Assembly: GCA_007695205.1 (NCBI GenBank)
Contig: REEF01000446.1
Location: 1 to 11,756 of the forward strand
From: Planctomycetaceae bacterium
GTDB lineage: Bacteria; Planctomycetota; Planctomycetia; Pirellulales; Pirellulaceae
DNA length: 11,756 nucleotides
Direction of reading: 5' to 3'
Part shown: positions 1 to 7,131 of the stretch, in pieces
Numbering within the stretch: the stretch's first letter is position 1
Layout of the letters: each line of letters opens with the position of its first letter
Notes under the pieces: generated by a model
The model's database searches: none
What the model saw: only the letters and a program-made list of their open reading frames with translations
What the model was told of the DNA's origin: nothing
Position numbers and translations under genes: made by a program

Positions 1-2
1 GC

Positions 3-1382
3 AAATTACGTTGGGGAGGGCACCAGTTCATCGACCTGCGGAATCTGAAGCCGGTCGGGCATTTCGATGCCAATTGCCACGAATTCAAATGGAATCTGCC
101 TTTTTACGAGCTGATGTGGGACGTGGATTCTCAGGCGACCGCTCAATTCCTGCGAGCGCTGTGGCAGGGCCATATCTTGGATTGGGAGACGGTCGCCCTG
201 AACCGGCATGCGCGTTACGGCAGTGGACCGCCGCCCACGCCGGCGATGTGGGAGCAGCCATTCGCCGATCCCGATCCGTTTTTCGACAGCAATGGTCTAT
301 CGTTTTTGAACTGCGGCGCGGATCTCGTGTTCGGCGGCGCCATGCTGTATCACCTGAGCGACGAGCAACCGGCGCTGACCTGGGCCAAACGCCTGGCGGG
401 CATGTATACCAAGGCTCGGCATCCGGACACGGGCATGGGAGCTTACCAATTCACCAAGCCGCGTCGCCGTCAGCAGCCGCCGGCCGAGGGCCCTTTGACC
501 GGCAACCTGACCTACAGCAGCTACGGCGACCGCACGGAGAACAAGTACGGGCACTCCGGCAGCTCGGACCCGAATGATGAATTCTACAACCCGATCAAGG
601 GCAAGATCGCCGACGATGGGATGCTGGTCGCCCGCGAGGGTTGGGTATGGTCGATCAGTGGCGGGTTCCCGCGTTACACCTTGATGCAATTGTTTCTGGC
701 AGAAACGATCGGTCAGGATGCCATGGGGTTCGCTCAGGATGCCGCCGATCATTTGGAGGCCCATGCGCGGCACGCGTACGATTCCCAGGCCAATCATTTT
801 CGGCCCATGTGGGCGGACGGAACCGATGTGACGGGTCTGAAGAACCCGCGCACCGGCTATGGCCGAGGGCGCCGTGGGGATGTTTACAGCCCCAACCGCG
901 CGACCACCGAGCACTTGGCCGCCTACCTGCGCGCCGCCCGGTTGACCCAGCGCCCCTTGCTGTGGCAGACGGCTCGCGACATGGCTCGCGGGTTCGGCCT
1001 GGGGGATATCGGCGCCCAACCGGGCGACGAGGTCGAATTGTGTGCCGAGACGCCGTCGGTCGACCCCGAACTGGTCTTCGCGGTGTTCGAGCTATACCGC
1101 ATGTCGCCCCAAATCGAAGTGATCGATACCGCACGTCGCCTGGCAGACCGCTTGATCGAAGCCCGTTTTCACCACGGGTTCTTCCTGGCCAGTGCCAGCC
1201 ATCGGTACGCGAATTTCAATTGTGAAGCTCCGTTGGCAGTGCTGGCGGTCGAGGCGGCGATCCGCGGCGAACCCGATCTGGTCCCAGCCCACGTGGGAGG
1301 TCGCGGCTTCATTCACGGCCGCTTCGACGGCCGCGGCCGGACCACCGACCACTCAGCCATCTGGTCCGTCCGACGCAACTGA
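3..1382 (+). CDS. Probable (alpha/alpha)-barrel carbohydrate-active enzyme, 5'-truncated by window edge
   Basis: The reading frame is open from the first bases, so the gene starts before the window; the ATG at 114 is internal. The visible part is 459 residues, ending in TGA at 1380-1382. It is rich in Trp, Tyr and His and begins with a conserved-looking block (WGGHQFIDL, then HFDANCHEFKWNLPFYELMW). Alternating helical stretches with small-residue turns run through to the C-terminus, e.g. YTLMQLFLAETIG and TTEHLAAYLRAARL. This layout resembles six-hairpin or alpha/alpha-toroid glycosidases and polysaccharide lyases, and I have the impression of similar planctomycete and verrucomicrobial proteins annotated as pectate-lyase-like. 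I see no diagnostic catalytic motif, so the enzyme class is inference. The gene converges on the giant minus-strand gene, with a palindromic element in the gap. I am confident that it is a gene and only moderately confident about the fold. Confidence 0.8.
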   Translation, partial: KLRWGGHQFIDLRNLKPVGHFDANCHEFKWNLPFYELMWDVDSQATAQFLRALWQGHILDWETVALNRHARYGSGPPPTPAMWEQPFADPDPFFDSNGLSFLNCGADLVFGGAMLYHLSDEQPALTWAKRLAGMYTKARHPDTGMGAYQFTKPRRRQQPPAEGPLTGNLTYSSYGDRTENKYGHSGSSDPNDEFYNPIKGKIADDGMLVAREGWVWSISGGFPRYTLMQLFLAETIGQDAMGFAQDAADHLEAHARHAYDSQANHFRPMWADGTDVTGLKNPRTGYGRGRRGDVYSPNRATTEHLAAYLRAARLTQRPLLWQTARDMARGFGLGDIGAQPGDEVELCAETPSVDPELVFAVFELYRMSPQIEVIDTARRLADRLIEARFHHGFFLASASHRYANFNCEAPLAVLAVEAAIRGEPDLVPAHVGGRGFIHGRFDGRGRTTDHSAIWSVRRN

Positions 1383-1399
1383 GCGAAGAGGCCCAGGCT

Positions 1400-1491
1400 C
1401 TGTCCAAAAAGGGGGCTGACCCTCTCCGGGCACACCGCATTTTTCGAATTTTAAGCGTGCCCTCCAAAGGGTTTGACCCCTTTTCGGACAG
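1400..1491. repeat. REP/BIME-like imperfect palindrome of 92 bases between convergent genes
   Basis: The outer 15 bases, CTGTCCAAAAAGGGG (1400-1414) and CCCCTTTTCGGACAG (1477-1491), are inverted repeats with one mismatch. The pairing continues inward imperfectly (GGGCAC at 1428-1433 against GTGCCC at 1457-1462) to an AT-rich centre containing TTCGAA (1443-1448). Each arm also folds alone: AGGG/CCCT on the left (1410-1413 with 1420-1423) and AAAGGG/CCCTTT on the right (1466-1471 with 1478-1483). Two inverted hairpins around a short spacer is the usual form of a REP doublet (BIME). It lies between two converging stop codons, so it could also act as a bidirectional terminator. No transposase is present nearby for it. 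Confidence 0.6.
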
Positions 1492-1534
1492 AACTTAATC
1501 GTTCGCTCGTCATCCCTCGCTGGATGCTTCTCGT

Positions 1535-4500
1535 TTATTGGGCCGATTGGCTGGGAGTGTAGATGGCGGGGTCGTCGATTCCATTGCCGTTCCAGTCGCC
1601 GACGACGGGGATGTCTTGGGCGGTGCCGAAGCGGAAGGTGTGATCTTGGTCGTCCATGACTCGGTTGCCGTTCATATCGAGAATCCACAAACCGGCTCGG
1701 TAAACGCCCACATTGGCCAGGCCATCGCCGTTGAAGTCGCCGACGACGGGAATGTCACCCGCTTGGCCATAAATGAATTCCAGATCGCCTTCGGACCAGC
1801 GGCCGTTGCCGTCGGTGTCCAGCCACCAACGACCGTCCTTAAATACGCCGATGTTTGTGATCCCGTCTCCGGTGAAATCACCGCTGACCGGAACGTGCGA
1901 TCCACCGCCGTAGCGGAACACATGATCGATCACATCCGCTCGGATCTGCCCACGGATCGTGGCCTGAAGCAACCGCAATCCGCAGGTCGCGTTCTCGACG
2001 TCCGGCGGGACGTTCTTGGGTTTATTGACCGGGATCGTGCGGTTTTTCAGATCGGGCAATCCTGCGGCGACTTGCAGCGCGCGATGGTCGCCCGGCCACG
2101 CGGGTCCGAAGATGCCCACATCGTCTTTGCCATCACCGTTCCAGTCGCCGATTACCGGTAAATCCTGGTCGTCGCCCAGCAGGACCCACAGATCCTCTTC
2201 ATCCCAACGCCCGTTGCCGTTCATGTCCAACAGCCAATGGCCGCGGTAATAGATGCCTACGTTGTCGATACCATCGCCGTTAAAGTCGCCGACGACAGGC
2301 ACCGCACCGGGCATGCCGAACATTTTTCGTTGAATGCCCTCCGGAGTCTCAAGGCCCTGATTGCCACGAATTCGCAGTGTCCAGTAGCCATCGGTAACCC
2401 GGACGGACAACCAGTCTTCCGACGGAGAAAAAGCGACGTGGTGCAGCACCAAGTTATCGGTGCTCAGCGGACTGATATTGCCTCGCGGATTCCCCCCATC
2501 GATAATGCTGAGATGCCACGAAAACGGGATTACCCCGCCCGAGCCCTGAGCGAATTCCCACGGTCGCGATGTCAGCGGGGCGACGATCAGCGGCGCTGCT
2601 GCCGGTGGCGGCGCTGGTGTGTCGACGAAGAAGACCGGTGGGGGAGGGTCGGAGCTGGGCGGGTCCCAGAAAACGATCTGGCGTTGGACAGCCAGTTCGC
2701 TGAAGTTATTGTCCTCGGACTCCAAATAAGCCGGAACGACCACCAATAAGACGTCGGCGTCGGCGGGCGGATCGGCGACGATCCATGGCGCCAGTGCGGC
2801 CAGATCCACGCTTCCGTCGTAGAGCTTGGCAGACAGCGGCCCCGGCGTATCGATCCCGTCGAAATAACCCTCGGGCTGGATCTGGCGGACCGCATAGACC
2901 CCCGGCATCAGGCCTTCGAAGGCGTAAAAGCCTTGAGCATCGGTGACGGTCGTGATCGGACCCGATCCGTAACGTCCGGGCAACACGGAAGAACTGGTCC
3001 CCAAGATCGGTTGTCCGGTCGAAACCTCTCGCAACTCAAGGACCACGCCGGGGATTCGCTGGTCGGTCGGTTTCAACTCGCCCGTGCGAAGCTCGCGGGC
3101 ATTTTCCGGTAACCGACCGTCGAAAGTAACGAGCGCGGGACCATCTTGGAAGACATAGCCCGACAGGGCCCCCGGCGGAATCTCCCAGAAATCGTAACGG
3201 GTCAACGTCTGACCAGCCGGCACGTTGATCGCTGAGATTTGGTTGGGAAGGCTGGCATTTCCACCGTGCGATCCGGCTCGTTGTGCCCCGTCGAAATAAC
3301 CTGCCGGTTGTTCCTGCTGCACGCGGTACGTGCCTGGCGGCAGATGCTCGAACCGATAACGACCGCTGGCATCGGTCGTGGTGGTCGCGATCCGCACGCC
3401 ACCCGCATCGATCAGATGCATGGTCACGCCAGCCAGGGTCGGTTCGCCCGCATCCCAACGACCATTCTGATTCTGATCGGCAAAGACCATTCCGGACAGG
3501 GTCGATGGAGGCACCTCGCAGAAGTCATAGTCGGTCAGCGTTTGGCCGCCCATGACGGGGATCGCCGAGATTCGATTGGGGACGCTGGTATCGCCGCCAT
3601 GCGAACCGGCTCGCTGCGATCCATCGAAATAGCCGTCCGGCTGTTCCTGCTGGATGGTGTACGTACCCGGCGGCAGATGCTCGAACCGATAACGTCCGCC
3701 CGCATCGGTCACGGTGGTAGCGGTCCGGACGCCCCCGCCGTCGATCAAATGCAGCGTGACTCCGGCCAGCGGCCATTCGCCTTCGTCCAACCGGCAGTTC
3801 TGATTCTTGTCGGCAAACACCATGCCGGACAAGGTCGAAGGAGGAATGTCCCAGAAATCGTAGTGTACCAGATGCTGGCCGGAACCGACGGGGATGTTGC
3901 TGATTCGATCGTCGATGGAATCGTCACCGCCGGCCGATCCCGCTCGTTGGCCGCCCTGAAAATAGCCCACCGGTTGTGTCTGGATCACATGATAGATGCC
4001 GGGTACCAGTTCATCGAACCGATAGATGCCCCGGTGGTCGGTGCGTGTGGAAGCGATCTCGTTTCCGTGCGGATCAACCAGATGCATGACCACATCCTCC
4101 AACCACCACTCCCCGACATCGAATCGCCCGTTGCCATTGTTGTCGGCGTGCACGCGTCCGGTCAGGCTGCCGGACAGCAGTTCGCCGAAATTGTAATCCA
4201 GGCCCTGGTCTCCCCAGCGAAGATGAATCGAGTGGATTTCGTCACCCGGATTGACGGCGACTCCGACCGTCCTGCCGTTGACCGTTCCGGCAGTGTCCAG
4301 ACCGTCCAGGAATCCATCCGGCTGGATCTGATTCAGCGTATAGACCCCGGCCTGCAACATCGTAAAACGATACGATCCATCCTCGGCGGTCTCTGTGCTG
4401 GAGATCACCCGACCGGACTGATCCAGCAAACGAATCGAGACTCCGGCGATCGGCGGTTCGCCCGCATCTCGGACACCATTGTTGTTCTGATCGTGGTACA

Positions 4501-7057
4501 CCCACCCCGCCAGCGACGCCGGCTCGTATTCGCAGAAGTTGTAATCCACCCCGGACTGATCCGATGCGACGGATATTTCGACAATGGCATCTCCGACCAC
4601 GCGTCCGACCGAGACTCCATCGATCGTGCCTACCTGCTTGGGGCCATCCAGCAATCCGTCGGGAGTTGGCTGGAAGATCTGGTATTCGCCCGGCAGTAGC
4701 CGGTCGAATCGGTAATGGCCGGTCGCATCCGTTCGGGTTTCTGCAAGGACCTGGCCGTGGGGATCCATCAACCACAGCGGCACGTACACGATCGGGCGCA
4801 TCGATTGGCCCGGCGGCTGGCAAATCCCCTCGGGCGAAGTCAAGCGGACATAACCTTCCAGGGAAGCGTAGCGGAATTCGCCGAACAGGTAGTCCACGCC
4901 CGCTTCGCCCCAACGCAATTGAATCCCTTCGATGCGATCGCCCGGGTTGATGGCGGTTCCCTGCGGGATGCCTTCCACGGTGCCCGCTCGGTCCCATCCG
5001 TCGACCCAACCCTCGGGATGAACTTGGACGATGGTGTACTGCCCGGCATGCAGACCGTCGAAGACATAATCGCCGCTGGAATCGGTGACTGTCGCGGCGA
5101 CTTGCGCACCTTCGGCGTCCAGCAGCACCAGGCGGACGTCCGGGATACCCTCTTCTCCAGGTTCCATCCACCCGTTGTTATTGCGATCGTGATAGACTCG
5201 CCCCGCCAGCGACGCCGGTTCGAACTCGCAAAAATCATAATCCGTCCCGATCTGGCCCGACCCGATGACGATATCGACCAAGGAATCATCCAAGGCGCGA
5301 CCCGCGGGAACTCCGCCGATCCGTCCGACGTGCGAGCGGCCGTTGATCAGACCTTCGGGTGTCGTCTGGACGACCGAGTACATGCCCGGCCACAGATCGC
5401 GGAAGTGATAGGTGCCGTGCGCGTCGGTCTCGGTGACGCTGATTAACCGACCGGTGGCATCCAACAGTTCCACCCGAGCGCCTTCGATGGGGCGCTGCCT
5501 GGACGCTTCGCTGAAGCAATCGCCGTCCGCATCCGCCAAACGAACCTGTCCGCTAAGCGCGGCGGGCAACAGTTCACCGAAGTTGTAATCGCGGCCTTTT
5601 TCACCGCCGCCCAGGAAAACACCCTCGATGGAATCTCCAGGATTCACAGCCACACCGCGGACCACGCCGGACACGGTGCCCGCAGCATCCAACCCATCGA
5701 AGTAACCCTCCGGCTGCTGCGGCTGGACCACGCGATAGGTGCCCGGCGCCAAGCCTGTGGCGCGATACGAACCGGTCGCGTCGGTCGTGACGGTCACCGT
5801 CTGTGCGGGCGTCAAGGTCTGGAGCGGAACCAGTTGGATCGCGACGTTGGCAATCCCCTCTTCGCCGGCGTCGCGACGCCCGTCATTGTTCCGGTCGTGG
5901 TACACATAGCCCTGCAATTCGGCGGGACGAGCCAAGGCGAAGTCGTAATCCCTGCCACGTTGGTCGCCCTTCTCCAAGGCGATTCCTGACAGCAACCGAT
6001 GATCCTCCGATGCCGTACCCACCCGTTGTCCATCAATCGTCCCGGGAATCGCACCCACGGTGAACAAATCGTCGGGCGGCATCTGCCGTACCTGGTACAC
6101 TCCCGGCGGTAGGTCCAGTTCCAGACCGAATCGATAGAAGCCTTTCGCGTCGGTCGCCGTGCGGTGGCCCGTGGGCTGATAGACGCCCTCCACCTGGCGG
6201 TACAGAACCAACTCGACGCCGCCCAATCCGGGCTCGTCCGGTTGACGGATCAGGTCCAAATTGGTTTCCAGATACACGGTCCCCGACAACTCGACCGGAA
6301 GCGGGACCTGCTGCAATTGGCCGACCGCGCCGGCCGTACGGTTCCGCATGCCGTCGATGTTCTCGCTGGGAAGATCCAGACCGGTGCCTTCCGTATTCTT
6401 GTCGTACAGACTCCAGAACATCGCGGTGGCCTGCGACGGGTGATAGTACGGAGCGGAAAACCAGGCGCGAAGCATCGAGCCCTGGAACTCCAAGCCCGAT
6501 GCGATCGGATCGATCCACTGATTGATCGTATCCAAATCCGTCTCGTTCGGATCGTACTCCAACACTTCATCGACGTCGATCGAAAAGATCAGCTTGTCAC
6601 CCGCGTGAAAATTCGTGAACTCCAAGACCAACAGCGAGCTGCCGTCCTCGACCGTCTCCCGAACCGTCGCCGTGGGGTCCTGGGTCAGCAGTTTGACCAG
6701 CGTGAACGGAAACGCCCCATCGGCGCCCAGTCCGCCCAACTCGGTATCGAAGATCATGTCCCCGCGGCTCAGCCCAATCGGCGCCTTATCTCCGTCGATC
6801 TCAACCCGAGTCAACTGAGTTCCCGGCGCACCGCCTTCGAAAGTGATGACGAAGGTATCCCCCAGATCGTCGGACCCAAAATCTTCCTCGATATACACCG
6901 CGCCAACGAACAGGGGATCAGCGGCCAGCAGTTGCCTGCCCTCCATCGTTTCGAACAGGCATCGTCGCGCATGGTCGTCACGAATTCGCCTTCGGCGCGT
7001 TCTCGCCCGTTTACTCGTGGTAACGAGCCATTTCTGAAAACGTGTGAGAAATCGCAA
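1535..7057 (-). CDS. Giant planctomycete surface protein: LEPR-XLL-like N-terminus, ten SdrD/Cna-B-like repeats, five FG-GAP/VCBS-type modules
   Basis: This 1840-residue protein probably forms an extracellular stalk or adhesin. The N-terminus is basic (KRARTRRRRIRDD, residues 16-28) and leads into FETMEGRQLLAADPL, a variant of the LEPR-XLL motif found near the N-terminus of many large exported planctomycete proteins. Residues about 50-250 form a unique head with acidic, cohesin-like beta-strand text. Residues about 254-1455 hold ten SdrD_B/Cna-B-like domains of 110-125 residues, built on LxGxVxxDxNxNG, TDxxGxYRFxxLxPGxYxVxQ and DYxFxE. A Pro-rich linker (about 1456-1480) leads to five GDxNGDG modules (about 1588-1830) with Asp-rich calcium-binding-type loops. 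No LPXTG or PEP-CTERM anchor is visible. The start is TTG at 7055-7057, chosen because a strong Shine-Dalgarno site precedes it. The WD40 gene 74 bases upstream is probably cotranscribed. Adhesion or matrix function is inferred from the architecture. Confidence 0.93.
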   Translation of the reverse strand: MRFLTRFQKWLVTTSKRARTRRRRIRDDHARRCLFETMEGRQLLAADPLFVGAVYIEEDFGSDDLGDTFVITFEGGAPGTQLTRVEIDGDKAPIGLSRGDMIFDTELGGLGADGAFPFTLVKLLTQDPTATVRETVEDGSSLLVLEFTNFHAGDKLIFSIDVDEVLEYDPNETDLDTINQWIDPIASGLEFQGSMLRAWFSAPYYHPSQATAMFWSLYDKNTEGTGLDLPSENIDGMRNRTAGAVGQLQQVPLPVELSGTVYLETNLDLIRQPDEPGLGGVELVLYRQVEGVYQPTGHRTATDAKGFYRFGLELDLPPGVYQVRQMPPDDLFTVGAIPGTIDGQRVGTASEDHRLLSGIALEKGDQRGRDYDFALARPAELQGYVYHDRNNDGRRDAGEEGIANVAIQLVPLQTLTPAQTVTVTTDATGSYRATGLAPGTYRVVQPQQPEGYFDGLDAAGTVSGVVRGVAVNPGDSIEGVFLGGGEKGRDYNFGELLPAALSGQVRLADADGDCFSEASRQRPIEGARVELLDATGRLISVTETDAHGTYHFRDLWPGMYSVVQTTPEGLINGRSHVGRIGGVPAGRALDDSLVDIVIGSGQIGTDYDFCEFEPASLAGRVYHDRNNNGWMEPGEEGIPDVRLVLLDAEGAQVAATVTDSSGDYVFDGLHAGQYTIVQVHPEGWVDGWDRAGTVEGIPQGTAINPGDRIEGIQLRWGEAGVDYLFGEFRYASLEGYVRLTSPEGICQPPGQSMRPIVYVPLWLMDPHGQVLAETRTDATGHYRFDRLLPGEYQIFQPTPDGLLDGPKQVGTIDGVSVGRVVGDAIVEISVASDQSGVDYNFCEYEPASLAGWVYHDQNNNGVRDAGEPPIAGVSIRLLDQSGRVISSTETAEDGSYRFTMLQAGVYTLNQIQPDGFLDGLDTAGTVNGRTVGVAVNPGDEIHSIHLRWGDQGLDYNFGELLSGSLTGRVHADNNGNGRFDVGEWWLEDVVMHLVDPHGNEIASTRTDHRGIYRFDELVPGIYHVIQTQPVGYFQGGQRAGSAGGDDSIDDRISNIPVGSGQHLVHYDFWDIPPSTLSGMVFADKNQNCRLDEGEWPLAGVTLHLIDGGGVRTATTVTDAGGRYRFEHLPPGTYTIQQEQPDGYFDGSQRAGSHGGDTSVPNRISAIPVMGGQTLTDYDFCEVPPSTLSGMVFADQNQNGRWDAGEPTLAGVTMHLIDAGGVRIATTTTDASGRYRFEHLPPGTYRVQQEQPAGYFDGAQRAGSHGGNASLPNQISAINVPAGQTLTRYDFWEIPPGALSGYVFQDGPALVTFDGRLPENARELRTGELKPTDQRIPGVVLELREVSTGQPILGTSSSVLPGRYGSGPITTVTDAQGFYAFEGLMPGVYAVRQIQPEGYFDGIDTPGPLSAKLYDGSVDLAALAPWIVADPPADADVLLVVVPAYLESEDNNFSELAVQRQIVFWDPPSSDPPPPVFFVDTPAPPPAAAPLIVAPLTSRPWEFAQGSGGVIPFSWHLSIIDGGNPRGNISPLSTDNLVLHHVAFSPSEDWLSVRVTDGYWTLRIRGNQGLETPEGIQRKMFGMPGAVPVVGDFNGDGIDNVGIYYRGHWLLDMNGNGRWDEEDLWVLLGDDQDLPVIGDWNGDGKDDVGIFGPAWPGDHRALQVAAGLPDLKNRTIPVNKPKNVPPDVENATCGLRLLQATIRGQIRADVIDHVFRYGGGSHVPVSGDFTGDGITNIGVFKDGRWWLDTDGNGRWSEGDLEFIYGQAGDIPVVGDFNGDGLANVGVYRAGLWILDMNGNRVMDDQDHTFRFGTAQDIPVVGDWNGNGIDDPAIYTPSQSAQ
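1565..2300 (-). repeat. Five FG-GAP/VCBS-type GDxNGDG modules within the giant gene
   Basis: The motif GD(F/W)(N/T)G(D/N)G followed by a (V/A)GI/VY strand occurs at about 2270-2290, 2128-2150, 1858-1882, 1721-1741 and 1580-1600. Four modules follow a period of about 140 bases (47 residues), typically with a WxLDxNGNGxW hairpin and acidic loop. The interval between modules 2 and 3 is about 270 bases because module 2 carries an extra segment of some 43 residues. In the family such modules build beta-propeller-like or integrin-like calcium-binding structures; five plus an insert could make one small propeller. Confidence 0.8.
2693..6300 (-). repeat. Ten tandem SdrD_B/Cna-B-like domains within the giant gene
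   Basis: Approximate domain starts in protein residues are 254, 377, 499, 615, 732, 848, 962, 1073, 1186 and 1297, with the last ending near 1455. Domains 2, 4 and 6 share VYHDxNN(N/D)G openings and NPGDxIxxIxL...DYxFGE closings. Domains 3 and 5 share a degenerate opening loop and an FCE(F/Y)EP closing. Domains 7, 8 and 9 share PPSTLSGMVFAD-like openings and an ISxIxVxxGQ closing. Domain 10 carries a long insertion. Domains 8 and 9 are the closest pair: a 26-base exact match sits at 3336-3361 and again at 3669-3694, a period of 333 bases (111 codons). Confidence 0.85.
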
Positions 7058-7061
7058 AATT

Positions 7062-7069
7062 CACCTCCC
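7062..7069 (-). promoter_or_regulatory. Strong ribosome binding site deciding a TTG start
   Basis: Read on the minus strand, GGGAGGTG lies a few bases before TTG (7055-7057). It is a near-perfect anti-16S match at good spacing, and no ATG or GTG with a comparable site is seen in this frame nearby. It fixes the start of the giant protein. Confidence 0.8.
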
Positions 7070-7095
7070 TGTGCGGGCTTCCCTTTCCCGCCGGC

Positions 7096-7112
7096 CAGTG
7101 CGCATGGCACTG
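7096..7112. other. Short perfect hairpin in the WD40-giant gene spacer
   Basis: CAGTGC and GCACTG form a six-base perfect stem around a five-base loop between the WD40 stop codon and the giant gene's ribosome binding site. There is no following T-run on the minus strand, so it does not look like a terminator. It could be an RNA processing or stability element between two cotranscribed genes, or chance. Confidence 0.3.
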
Positions 7113-7131
7113 CTGCCGGATTTTCCGGATT

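Noticed and set aside
297..1019. Minus-strand open frame of 240 codons inside the first gene
   Set aside because: Overlaps the better frame on the plus strand, which runs uninterrupted from the window edge and has structured protein text.
3239..4699. Plus-strand open frame of 486 codons antisense to the giant gene
   Set aside because: It mirrors the repeated domains of the minus-strand gene, shows only a periodic shadow of those repeats, and has no family resemblance. The minus-strand frame has clear domains throughout.
2693..6300. CRISPR or satellite array suggested by regular spacing
   Set aside because: The period is about 330-360 bases, the repeats are diverged, and they lie in frame inside a coding region as protein domains.
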